From positions 558,001 through 622,000 of the forward strand of contig NZ_NMVJ01000001.1 of NCBI RefSeq assembly GCF_002250565.1: DNA of 64,000 nt, given 5' to 3'. Of the stretch, positions 1 to 8,561 are shown one piece after another (positions within the stretch are counted from its first letter, which is position 1; the number at the start of each line of letters is the position of its first letter). Position numbers and translations under genes: made by a program. The notes beneath the pieces were generated by a model. That model had not been told where the DNA came from. It worked only from the letters and a program-made list of their open reading frames with translations, and made no database searches. The DNA comes from Parenemella sanctibonifatiensis (GTDB lineage Bacteria > Actinomycetota > Actinomycetes > Propionibacteriales > Propionibacteriaceae).

Positions 1-4
1 CTCG

Positions 5-2437
5 ATGCGAGTGATGTCGGCCGGCGACGGCTACGAGTACCTGCTGCGCACCGTCGCCGCCGGTGACGGCGACCGCTCCCTCTCAACGCCGTTGACGAGG
101 TATTACACGGAGGAGGGAACTCCTCCCGGTTTCTGGATGGGGTCGGGCCTGCCGTACCTCGGCACAGGTGAACTGGCCGAGGGCGGGCAAGTGTCTGAAG
201 CGCAGCTCCAGCTGCTGGTCGGGATGGGCCGCGACCCGATCACGGGTGAGCCGCTGGGTGAGGCGTATCGGCAGTACGCGAGCGTGCAGGAGCGCGTCGA
301 TCAGCGGGTCGCTGACCTTGACTCGGAGCTGGGGCCGGTGTCTCGTGCGGAGCAGGTCGCGGCGATCGAGGCGGAGGAGGCCGAGCGCGGCACCCGCCGG
401 GCGGTTGCGGGGTATGACTTGACGTTCTCGGTGCCGAAGTCGCTGTCGGCGTGGTGGGGTGTTGCGGACGGAGGTACGCAATCGCTGATTGCGGATGCGC
501 ATCATCAGGCGGTTGCGGAGGTGGTTGCGTTCCTCGAACGCGAGGTTGCGACCACTCGCGTAGGTGCCGCCGGCCCGGACGGGGCGGTCGCGCATGTCGA
601 TGTCGCCGGCGTCTTCGCAACCGCGTTCGACCACTACGACTCGCGCAGTGGTGATCCGCAGTTGCACACGCACGTCGTGGTGAGCAACAAGGTACTCACC
701 GTGCAGGACCAGAAGTGGCGGACCCTCGCCGGTCGCCCGGTGCATGCCTCGGTCGTCGCGCTGTCAGAGCTGTATAACGCCACGTTGGCGGATCGGATCA
801 CGGGCATGTTCGGGATCGAGTGGGAGGCCAGGGAGCGGGGCCGGGATCGCAACCCCGCGTGGGAGCTCGCCCCGGTGCCCGACGAGCTCGTCTCGGAGTT
901 CTCGTCGCGGTCTCGGCAGATCGAGGAGGAGAAGACCCGCCTGATCGACGCCTACCGGGCCAAGCATGGCCGTGAGCCGTCGGCGAAGACGATCCTGAAG
1001 CTTCGCGCCCAGGCGACGCTCGCGACCCGTCCGGAGAAGCGGGTGCAGTCGCTCGCTACTCTCACCGCCAACTGGCGCCACCGCGCCGGCGAGGTCTTGG
1101 GCGAAGACGCGACCTCTTGGGCGCGCACCCTCACCGCGGCCGGGGAGCAGGCGGCGCTGTTGCGGGCCGACGACGTGCCCCTGGACACCATCACCGACCT
1201 CGGCCAGTCCGTCGTCGCGGCGGTGGGTGAGAAGCGGTCGACGTGGCGGCGCTGGAACCTCCACTCCGAGGCGAGCCGGCAGCTTATGGGGGTGCGGTTC
1301 GCGTCGGCGGAGGATCGGGAGGCGATCACCGGGATGGTGACCGACGCGGCCGAGCAGGCGTCGCTGCGGTTGACGCCGCCGGAGCTGGCGTCGAGCCCGG
1401 TCGTGTTCCGCCGCCCCGACGGGTCGAGCCGCTTCCGCCACCCCGGCGCGGTCCTGTACTCGACCGAAGAGCTGCTGGCCGCGGAAGACCGCCTCCTCGA
1501 CCGCTCCCACGCGACGACCGGGCCGACCGTGGAACTGGCCACCGTCGAGAAGATCACCAGCAGACCCGACGCGGAAGGGCGCCGGCTCGGCCCCGATCCG
1601 GCTGACGCTCTCCAGCGGATCGCCGTGTCGGGCCGGGTCGTGGACGTGCTCGTCGGGCCGGCAGGTGCGGGGAAGACGACGGCGATGAGCGCGTTGAAGC
1701 GGGCCTGGGAGCAGCAGCACGGCGCGGGCAGCGTGGTCGGGCTCGCGCCGTCGGAGAACGCGGCGCAGGTGCTCGGCGAGGAGCTGGGGATCGAGACGGA
1801 GAACACGGCCCGCTGGTGGCAGATGCACCTCCTCCACGGGACCACGTTCGACAAGGACCAGCTCGTGATCCTCGACGAGGCATCCCTGGCCGGCACCGGC
1901 TCCCTTGATCGCATCACCGGCCTCGCCGAACAAGCCGGAGCGAAAGTGCTGCTCGTGGGTGACTGGTCGCAGCTCCAGGCCGTGGATGCGGGCGGGGCGT
2001 TCGGGATGCTCGTCCACGACCGCGACGACGCCTCCGAACTGGTCGACGTGCACCGGTTCACGCAGGAGTGGGAGAAGGCCAACTCGCTGGTCCTGCGGCA
2101 CGGCCGTACCCCGGCGATCGACACGCTCATCGAGCACGACCGGGTGCGCGGCGGGGAGCAGGACGCGATGGTCGATGCCGCCTACACCGCCTGGCGACAC
2201 GATGTGCAGGCGGGGCGGGCGTCGATCCTCGTCGCCGAAACCCGCGACACCGTCACCCAGCTGAACGAGCGTGCCCGCGCCGACCTCATCCTCGACGGCA
2301 CGATCACCCCCGGCCGAGAGGTCACCCTGCACGACGGCACCCAGGCGTCCAAGGGTGACCGGGTCATCACACGGGAGAACGACCGGCGCCTGCGGTCGAA
2401 GAACGGCAAGAACTGGGTGCGCAACGGCGACCGCTAA
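5..2437 (+). CDS. MobF-family conjugative relaxase/helicase, N-terminal part of an interrupted gene
   Basis: This is a TraA/TrwC-type relaxase, which nicks the transfer origin, stays bound to the DNA through a tyrosine and unwinds the strand during conjugation. Tyrosines cluster at residues 10, 12, 33 and 34. The metal-binding histidine triad is visible at H210, H221 and H223. A RecD-like helicase core follows, with Walker A GPAGAGKTT at about 551-559 and Walker B LVILDEASL near 620. The reading frame ends at a TAA at 2435-2437, directly after N-G-D-R and in the middle of the helicase. The same frame then continues open to 3562 with the missing helicase motifs, so the gene is broken by a single in-frame stop. 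The ATG at 5 suits the family, but the window edge is so close that an upstream start cannot be excluded. The C-terminal helicase motifs needed for ATP hydrolysis are lost from this part. Confidence 0.85.
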   Translation: MRVMSAGDGYEYLLRTVAAGDGDRSLSTPLTRYYTEEGTPPGFWMGSGLPYLGTGELAEGGQVSEAQLQLLVGMGRDPITGEPLGEAYRQYASVQERVDQRVADLDSELGPVSRAEQVAAIEAEEAERGTRRAVAGYDLTFSVPKSLSAWWGVADGGTQSLIADAHHQAVAEVVAFLEREVATTRVGAAGPDGAVAHVDVAGVFATAFDHYDSRSGDPQLHTHVVVSNKVLTVQDQKWRTLAGRPVHASVVALSELYNATLADRITGMFGIEWEARERGRDRNPAWELAPVPDELVSEFSSRSRQIEEEKTRLIDAYRAKHGREPSAKTILKLRAQATLATRPEKRVQSLATLTANWRHRAGEVLGEDATSWARTLTAAGEQAALLRADDVPLDTITDLGQSVVAAVGEKRSTWRRWNLHSEASRQLMGVRFASAEDREAITGMVTDAAEQASLRLTPPELASSPVVFRRPDGSSRFRHPGAVLYSTEELLAAEDRLLDRSHATTGPTVELATVEKITSRPDAEGRRLGPDPADALQRIAVSGRVVDVLVGPAGAGKTTAMSALKRAWEQQHGAGSVVGLAPSENAAQVLGEELGIETENTARWWQMHLLHGTTFDKDQLVILDEASLAGTGSLDRITGLAEQAGAKVLLVGDWSQLQAVDAGGAFGMLVHDRDDASELVDVHRFTQEWEKANSLVLRHGRTPAIDTLIEHDRVRGGEQDAMVDAAYTAWRHDVQAGRASILVAETRDTVTQLNERARADLILDGTITPGREVTLHDGTQASKGDRVITRENDRRLRSKNGKNWVRNGDR

Positions 2438-2509
2438 ACCATCACCGCCATCGCCGGGGACGGGTCGATCACCGTCCGCCCCGCCGGGCGACGCTTTGGC
2501 GGATCGCTC

Positions 2510-3562
2510 GTGCTGCCCGCCGCGTATGTGGCCGAGCAGGTCGAGCTGGGGTATGCGATCATCGGGCACCGCGCCCAGGGCGTCACGGTCGATACCGCGC
2601 ACACGGTCGTGACGGCGACGACGACGCGGGAGAACTTCTACGTCGCGATGACCCGCGGCCGGCACGGGAACTACGCCTACGTCGCCACCGACACCACCGA
2701 CGACGCCCATGTCGCCCCGCACCCCTCCGACAACCCCGACGCCACCGCCCGCAGCGTTCTGTACGGGGTGCTCCAGCACGTCGGCGCCGAGCTGTCCGCG
2801 CACGAGACCATCACCGCCGAGCAAGAGCGCTGGGGGTCCATCGCTCAGTTGGCGGCGGAGTACGAGACCATCGCCCAAGCCGGCCAGCACGACCGCTGGG
2901 CCACCCTCCTCGAAACCTCCGGCCTCACCGAGGGGCAGGTCGACATGGTGCTCGGCTCCGACGCCTACGGTGCCCTATCCGCCGAGCTGCGCCGGGCCGA
3001 GGCCAACCATCACGACCTCGACGCCCTGTTCCCACGCCTGGTGGCGGCGCGGGACTTCGCCGATGCCGACGACATCGCCTCGGTCCTGCATCACCGCCTC
3101 GCCCGCGCCACCGCCCGCCCCGCCGGGTCCGGACGCACCCGCCGATCGCCACGGCTGATCGCCGGGCTTATCCCGTACGCCTCCGGCGTCACCGACCCCG
3201 AGATGCACCACGCCCTCACCGAACGCGAAGAGCTGATCGAACGCCGCGCATCCGCGGTCCTCGACCGCGACCTGAACGAGGGAGAACCATGGACGGCCGC
3301 GCTCGGGACCAAGCCCGCGGACGCACGGACGGCGCAGCGATGGCGGCAGGCCGGCCGTGTCGTCGCCGCGTACCGCGACCGGTACCAGATCACCGACGAC
3401 ACCCCGCTCGGCCCCGATGCGGCATCGGATGCACAGAAGCTCGACGCCGCCCGCGCCGACGCTGCCCTTCGCCGGGCGCAGCAGCTTGCCGCCCAGACGA
3501 ACGCGGCTCACCGGAAGGAACCAGAGCACATCGTCGAGACGCGGCAGGGCCGCACGCTCTGA
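2510..3562 (+). pseudogene. C-terminal part of the interrupted MobF relaxase/helicase
   Basis: This is the continuation, in the same frame, of the relaxase that stops at 2437. The codons between 2438 and 2509 read smoothly in that frame (T-I-T-A-I-A-G-D-G-S-I), so a nonsense codon rather than a frameshift separates the two parts. The late superfamily-1 helicase motifs are here: GHRAQGVTVDTAHTV near the start, then YVAMTRGRHGNYAYV. The rest is a charged tail typical of actinobacterial TraA proteins. The first in-frame start-like codon is at 2510 and has no convincing ribosome-binding site, so this part is probably not translated as an independent protein. It ends 14 bp before the convergent dprA-like gene. 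Confidence 0.75.
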
Positions 3563-3576
3563 GCCGCAACCTGCGA

Positions 3577-4571
3577 TTAGAGGGAGCGGCTGGGCCGTTC
3601 CTGCTCGACGGAATCGAGGGCGCTCATGCCCGTGGTTCGCGCCGGGGCCTGACGTCGGTCGCTGGTGAGGGCGGCGAGGTCGTGGTGGCCGGTCACGAGG
3701 GCGGCGGTGCCCTCGCTCAGCAGCAGATGCGTGCCGGTGCTCGCCGCGGACGTGACCGGGCCGGGCACCGCCCCAACCCCACGACCGAGGTCGTGCGCTT
3801 CGCGGGCGACGTGCAGGGTTCCGGAGCGTGCCCCGGCTTCTACGATCACCGTCGCCGAGGACAGTGCCGCCAGGAGCCGGCCGCGGGCGAGGAACCGGTG
3901 CCGGGTCGGCGCCGACCCGGGCGGCATCTCACCCATCAGCAATCCCACATCGCCAACCTGTTCGAGCATGTCGCGATGCGCCGCCGGGTAGAGACGGTCC
4001 AAGCCGCCGGGCATCACCGCGATCGTCTGCCCGCCGCTACTCAGCGCAGCGCGGTGGGCGGCGTCGTCGATGCCGTAGGCGCCGCCGGAGACCACGATCT
4101 GCTCCGCGTGCGACGCATCGTGCGCGAGCTCTCCGGCGACGTGATCGCCGTAACTGGTCGAGGCCCGTGAACCGGTGATCGTCACCCGGGTTTCCTGCCG
4201 GACCGCGAGGAACGAGGTCGCCCCCTTCGTCCACAGCACGTATGGGGCACGATCGCCCAGTGCGTCCACTGAGACCGGCCAGTGCGCATCGCCAGGGATC
4301 AGCGGCGCATACGACCCGTCCAGCGCCCCCGCCAGATCATCGCCGAGGCCGCCCCGTGAAAGCGAAGTGCTGCGCGGTGTGGTGCAGGATCGCTGCTTCC
4401 TCAGCCCGGACGCCGGGCATCGGCCCGCCCGCGTCGAGGAGCCGGAGGGTCTCGACGGCGCCTTCGCGGCGCAGCAGGCGGCCGACGGTGCGGTCGGCGG
4501 GCTCGATCATCATCGAGAGCATCACGCGGGCCGTCCGCTCATCGGAGGCGTAGTTAGCCAGAGCAACCATG
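3577..4571 (-). pseudogene. dprA: DprA/Smf-like DNA-processing protein, frameshifted
   Basis: DprA-family proteins bind single-stranded DNA and load RecA during DNA uptake; element-borne copies are common in actinobacteria. The Rossmann-like core shows GSR, then VVSGGAYGIDDAAH, VMPGGLDRLYPAAH and SGTLHVAREAHDLGR. The N-terminal region (from ATG 4571, preceded by GGAAGGA) reads as the usual DprA helical domain down to HTAQHFAF, and then hits a stop in that frame. One frame over, the sequence resumes as RGGLGDDLAGALDGSYAP and continues into the core. The shift lies at about 4345-4365. A GTG at 4269 opens the second frame but would skip conserved upstream residues, so I treat the gene as one broken gene. 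It is convergent with the relaxase and divergent from the next small gene. Intact function is unlikely unless the shift is a sequencing error. Confidence 0.8.
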
Positions 4572-4778
4572 ACCGGGTCCTTCCACTCACCAGGCACTAC
4601 CAGCGCAGGTGCACCCGGCATCGCGACGAGACCTTCCCCTTCGCCAGGCCCCGGCGTAAACTAGGAGGTGAAGCGCAGGCATTCCATCTGTAGGGTCCTT
4701 CGGGATCGCCCCTTCCAGGGGCCACCACCAACACGCCGCTTCTCGATCATTCGAACCGTGTTGAATGGAGACCCACCG

Positions 4779-5187
4779 ATGTTCCTCAGCGACCGCGTCC
4801 GACGCCGCTGGCGCCAGAGCGAGAACACCGCCCAGAACCTGGAACCGGCCCGCCGGCTCTTCCCGACGAACCGCATCCGCGATGCCGTCTACACCCGCCG
4901 CGGACTCAAATGGGGCGTTCCCGCGATGCTGCTCGCCGCCCCCCTACATCGCAGCCGTCAAGCTCCTGACCGACCACATCGAGCAGGGCGGCCCCGGCTG
5001 GCTCCACCTGGTCGTCTTGCTGTGCGCATGGAACGCGCTCAAGATGCTCTGGCTCGGCCCGATGAGCCTCATCGCCCTCGCCCGCGTCCGCTACCGAGAG
5101 CACGTCCAGCGTCGCGCTGCTCGCCGTGAAGCCGAGTCGCGTACTACGCCGGATGAGGTTCTGGTCATGGCCGGAGGTGCGTCATGA
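4779..5187 (+). pseudogene. Small two-helix membrane protein of the mobile element, frameshifted
   Basis: The product is not assigned to a named family. From ATG 4779 (GGAG at 4767-4770) the frame reads MFLSDRVRRRWRQSENTAQN, then an aromatic and basic stretch ending GLKWGVPAMLLAAP. A run of six C at 4939-4944 then throws the frame off. With five C the sequence would continue YIAAVKLLTDHIEQGGPGWL and on to a second hydrophobic helix (HLVVLLCAWNALKMLWLGPM), ending at the TGA at 5185-5187. That stop overlaps the ATG of the next gene (ATGA), so the two were probably translationally coupled. Small membrane proteins of this layout occur in conjugative elements, but no role can be assigned. Confidence 0.6.
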
Positions 5188-5585
5188 AGGCCGTCACCTA
5201 CCGGTACAGCGCGGCAGAGAACCCGACCTGGCTGGATCAGCAAGAAGCCGACTGCCGCCGCTACGCCGACGAGCACGGCATGACCGTCACCGAGGTCTTC
5301 ACCGACGTCGGGCGCAGTCGCCACGGTCTGCAAGGCGTGCTCGATGCCGTCGAGCGGGAGGACGAGACCGGGCTCATCGTCACCGACCTCGCTCGGCTCG
5401 GCTCCAAGTACGCCGATCACGTCGCCGTCGTCCAGCAGCTCCACGACGCCGGAGTCGACATCCACGTCACCAAAGACCGCACGACAAGCTCCGTCGAGGA
5501 GGACCTGATCGCCGTCAGGCAGGCACAACTCGATGCTCAGGCCCGGCGGCCGTTCCTCTCCGGTGGCAACGGCTCCACGGACTGA
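5184..5585 (+). CDS. Resolvase-like single-domain protein (serine recombinase N-terminal fold)
   Basis: The 133-residue protein matches the catalytic domain of serine recombinases in outline: a YRYSAAEN start with R7 and S9 in the R-x-S position, LDQQEADCRRYADEHG, then the strand and helix around DLARLGSKYADHVAVVQQLH. There is no C-terminal DNA-binding domain. The D-R-x-x-R motif that carries catalytic arginines is changed to A-R-x-x-S, and the usual S-G after the second strand is missing (DVGRSRHG). Active recombination is therefore doubtful; a regulatory or accessory role is possible. The start overlaps the stop of the preceding broken membrane-protein gene. The 183 bp after it carry the upstream region of the qat operon. 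Confidence 0.7.
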   Translation: MKAVTYRYSAAENPTWLDQQEADCRRYADEHGMTVTEVFTDVGRSRHGLQGVLDAVEREDETGLIVTDLARLGSKYADHVAVVQQLHDAGVDIHVTKDRTTSSVEEDLIAVRQAQLDAQARRPFLSGGNGSTD

Positions 5586-5768
5586 CCCGCTACGGCCGCC
5601 GAGGGCTCCCTGCGTGTCGGCCCCGAATGCGAGGGCAAACATGAGATCCTGAACGGAAAACTTGGGCCGTCGGATGCTTGTGCGCGCTTCGCGCACCCGC
5701 CCCGACGGCGGACGAGCTCGCGGCAGGTCTCACAGAACCGCCTTCGCAGCTGAACGTGAGGAGGCGTG

Positions 5769-7775
5769 ATGTCCACGATCGAGGACCTTCGCGGTCGCCT
5801 CTGGTCCGATGAGCCGTCGAAAGTGGACTTCCTCGCGGCGCGGGCCATCGCGGAAACAGTCTCCGACGCCGTGCTCGATGACGCGCTCGATCCGCTGGCG
5901 ATCGGACTGTCCGGCCCGTGGGGCAGCGGCAAGACCACCGTCCTTGAACTCATCAAGGCCGATCTTGACTCCCGCAGCGACCCCGAGAACGCCAAGATCA
6001 TCACCGTCCGCACCGACCCCTGGCGTTACGACCCTGCCGTGGGCGCGAAGGAAAGCCTGATCGGTGAGGTCCTCGACGCCATCGCGGCCGAACTCACCGA
6101 ACGCCTCAAGGACGTCGAGGAGTCCAAGGGCGAGAAGATCAAGAAGCTCCTGAAGAGGCTCTCTGATCGGGTCGACTGGGCCAAGGCGGTCAAGCTCGCC
6201 GCCAAGTCGTCGCTCACCCTGCAGATCCCCGGTGTCAGCGACGTGCTGGATCTCATCCGCGAACCGGCGTCCGAGGGGACTGACGCGGGCGACCAGCCGC
6301 GGGGCCTGGCCGGTTTCAAGGCCGAGTTCGCTGAGCTGTTGGGGGCCGAGGAGATGGCTCACGTACGCCGGGTTGCGGTGCTAGTCGACGACCTCGACCG
6401 GTGCCTGGTGGATACCGTCGTGGAGACCCTGGAAGCGATCCGTCTCTTCCTGAGCGTTGAGGGCATGGCGTTCGTCATCGCGGCAGACGAGGACCGGGTC
6501 GCCGATGCGATCCGCACCCGCCTGCCAGATTCGAGCATGCCCACGGAACGTCCAGAGGACGAAGACGCTCTCCCGGCGGAACCCCCGTCCAAGCTCTATC
6601 TGCACAAGATCGTCCAGACCACCGTCCCACTGCCAGCCCTGGGTGCCTTCGACACCGAGTCTTATGTGCTCTTGCTGCAGCTGCAGAATCGCGTTGACCA
6701 GCGTCTCACCGATGAGCAACTGGAAAAGGTCATCACCGAATGCCACCGGCTCCGCATGGCCGGTGCTCTCGACGACCTCCAGGCGCCTGACGGTCTCGAC
6801 GTCCAGCGAGAGCTGTCCTTCGCGCGTCGGCTCACCACGATCCTCTACGAGAAACTCCGGGGCAACCCGCGGCGCATCAAGCGATTCCTCAACGACCTGA
6901 ACATCCGTCGATCCATCGCTGCGCGGCGGGGCATCGAGCTCGACTTCGACGTCGTCGCCAAGCTCATGGTTCTCGAAGTCCTCCTGCCAGATCAGTTCCA
7001 GTCCGTGCTGTCATGGTTGCGAACCGGTGAGCTTCGAGATCGACTGGAGTCGCTGGAAGCGCAAGCCAACCGGCCGAAAGAACCTCCCGTCCCCGCCCCG
7101 CCAACTGAACTCGCCGACCACGCACCGGATGAACCCGCCGAGATGGCTGCGGACGTGACCGGAGCGGAACCGGACGACACCGCGGAAGATGCGCGACCAT
7201 CCGAAGCGGAAGACGCGCCGACCCAAGCGGCGTCAGCAGCCGCGGTCGCCCCGCACTTCGCCGAGGACATGATTCGGTGGGCCAAGCTCCCACCGGATCT
7301 TCATGACCTCGACCTGAGCCCGTACCTGCACCTGGCGGCATCCTTCCGCGGCGACCTCCTGGTCAGCGCCGAGCTTCCCCAACATCTCCGCGATCTGGCC
7401 GCGCAGCTGGCCTCGACCCGCACGGTGGACAGGCGGCAACTCACCGACGAGAGTCTGCGAGCGCTCACGACCGACGATGTCGATCAGCTGCTGCGGCACC
7501 TGGGGCTGCGTGCACGAGACCGTATCCAGGAGCAGCGCGGCGCGGTCGCCGGGATCGTCAGACTCGCCACCGCACATGTCGCCGTGCAACCGGCCGCGCT
7601 TGACGCGTTCCGTCGGCTCCCGGCCTCCGATCTGCAGCCCGGTACCGCCGTCATCCTCGCCGGGGTCGAGATCCCCGGGATGAAGGACGTCATCAACGCG
7701 TTGGCCGCGCAGCTCCCAGACGGCAACATCAAGAAGGCGCTCACCACGCCGCCACCGAAGGGCGGTAAGCGCTGA
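5769..7775 (+). CDS. qatA: QatA-like KAP-family P-loop ATPase of a QatABCD defence system
   Basis: This is a KAP-type NTPase of about 668 residues. Walker A GPWGSGKT lies at 49-56 and Walker B VLVDDLDR at 204-211, with the ADEDRVADAIRTR and RRIKRFLNDLNIRR stretches typical of KAP proteins. KAP proteins are STAND-like ATPases; in the QatABCD system the KAP ATPase is one of four proteins that together block phage. An acidic, low-complexity linker lies at about 435-490. The ATG at 5769 has a strong GAGGAGG at 5758-5764. The stop TGA shares one base with the ATG of the next gene (TGATG at 7773-7777), which points to coupled translation. No membrane helix is obvious, unlike some KAP proteins. The family assignment is firm. 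The Qat assignment rests on the four-gene order. Confidence 0.88.
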   Translation: MSTIEDLRGRLWSDEPSKVDFLAARAIAETVSDAVLDDALDPLAIGLSGPWGSGKTTVLELIKADLDSRSDPENAKIITVRTDPWRYDPAVGAKESLIGEVLDAIAAELTERLKDVEESKGEKIKKLLKRLSDRVDWAKAVKLAAKSSLTLQIPGVSDVLDLIREPASEGTDAGDQPRGLAGFKAEFAELLGAEEMAHVRRVAVLVDDLDRCLVDTVVETLEAIRLFLSVEGMAFVIAADEDRVADAIRTRLPDSSMPTERPEDEDALPAEPPSKLYLHKIVQTTVPLPALGAFDTESYVLLLQLQNRVDQRLTDEQLEKVITECHRLRMAGALDDLQAPDGLDVQRELSFARRLTTILYEKLRGNPRRIKRFLNDLNIRRSIAARRGIELDFDVVAKLMVLEVLLPDQFQSVLSWLRTGELRDRLESLEAQANRPKEPPVPAPPTELADHAPDEPAEMAADVTGAEPDDTAEDARPSEAEDAPTQAASAAAVAPHFAEDMIRWAKLPPDLHDLDLSPYLHLAASFRGDLLVSAELPQHLRDLAAQLASTRTVDRRQLTDESLRALTTDDVDQLLRHLGLRARDRIQEQRGAVAGIVRLATAHVAVQPAALDAFRRLPASDLQPGTAVILAGVEIPGMKDVINALAAQLPDGNIKKALTTPPPKGGKR

Positions 7776-8560
7776 TGGGAACTAAAGGCTCCTACTCCGG
7801 CAGCGCCGCCGGTGGTGATCTGCGCGACGGACTCGACGACTGGCTGGCCAGCCTCCCTGGGGCTGACGGCCAGGCCCCGCCGCCCCCAGGTAACCAGCCC
7901 TCGCTTCTCTCCCCGCTGAAGCCCTCCCCGAGCTCACCGGCCGGCAGGATGTTGCCCACGGCCGCGCTCTTCCGTTCCTCCCGCGGCGGAGGGGGAAGGG
8001 GTGGGGGCGGCCGCCAGGGCGGCGAGAGTCTCACGCGATCGACGGCAGCCTCCGCGCGTTCCGCCGGCCGTGGAGCCGCAGCGGCATACGCGTACCGCAG
8101 CGGCGATGCCCAGACTCTGCGCGATCTCGGCCTGGACTACGACGCACTGCGGGCGAACCCGAACATCTTCGACGTCGCCCACCAGATCGCACAGAAAGTC
8201 TGTGAGGACCTCCCCGCGGGAACGATCGAGACTGCGGAGCAGATGGAGGTCGTCGGCAGGCTCGCCGAATGGCTCGTCGAGAGCGACAGCACGGGGACGG
8301 ACGTGTCACTCGGGCAGATCGCCGAGGAAGCGGTCGCCCTGATCCTGGCCGAGGCATACCTCGTGGAGACTGCATCCAGTCTGAACACCAAGGACATGTC
8401 AGGGGCCGAACGCGCGGCGTTCGAGGACGGGATCCGTCAGGCCGCGGAGGAGCTGGCCGCGCACGCGGACCTCTCGCCCAGCGGGCCCAGCCCCGAGGAG
8501 TTCACGCGCGCGATCGAAGACGGACTCGAATATCTCAGAACCATCCACGAGGCAGATTGA
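7775..8560 (+). CDS. qatB: QatB-like protein of a QatABCD defence system
   Basis: This 261-residue protein has no recognisable catalytic motif. The first 95 or so residues are rich in Gly, Ser, Pro and Arg and look disordered, with a poly-glycine stretch near residue 70. From about residue 100 it becomes a mainly helical domain (AYAYRSGDAQTLRDLGLDYD and onward, with an acidic C-terminal half). Function is assigned only by position: it lies between the KAP ATPase and the QueC-like gene, where QatB sits in known Qat operons. QatB has no characterised biochemical activity that I know of. The start overlaps the QatA stop by one base, and one base separates its stop from the next ATG. Confidence 0.72.
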   Translation: MGTKGSYSGSAAGGDLRDGLDDWLASLPGADGQAPPPPGNQPSLLSPLKPSPSSPAGRMLPTAALFRSSRGGGGRGGGGRQGGESLTRSTAASARSAGRGAAAAYAYRSGDAQTLRDLGLDYDALRANPNIFDVAHQIAQKVCEDLPAGTIETAEQMEVVGRLAEWLVESDSTGTDVSLGQIAEEAVALILAEAYLVETASSLNTKDMSGAERAAFEDGIRQAAEELAAHADLSPSGPSPEEFTRAIEDGLEYLRTIHEAD

Positions 8561-8561
8561 G

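Noticed and set aside
764-2890. A 708-codon open frame antisense to the relaxase
   Set aside because: It is a GC-rich shadow: low-complexity Gly/Arg/Pro composition, no motifs, and the opposite strand carries clear catalytic residues. The same holds for long antisense frames at 15767-17554, 27307-29508, 31745-33385 and 43770-46118.
3577-4269. The dprA-like gene as an intact short gene from GTG 4269
   Set aside because: Conserved DprA sequence continues upstream of 4269 in the same frame, and then in another frame to 4571, so the short version would be a fragment.
4668-5129. A 153-codon frame covering the small membrane-protein gene
   Set aside because: It is the membrane-protein frame up to the six-C run with a random tail after it and an unlikely upstream start.
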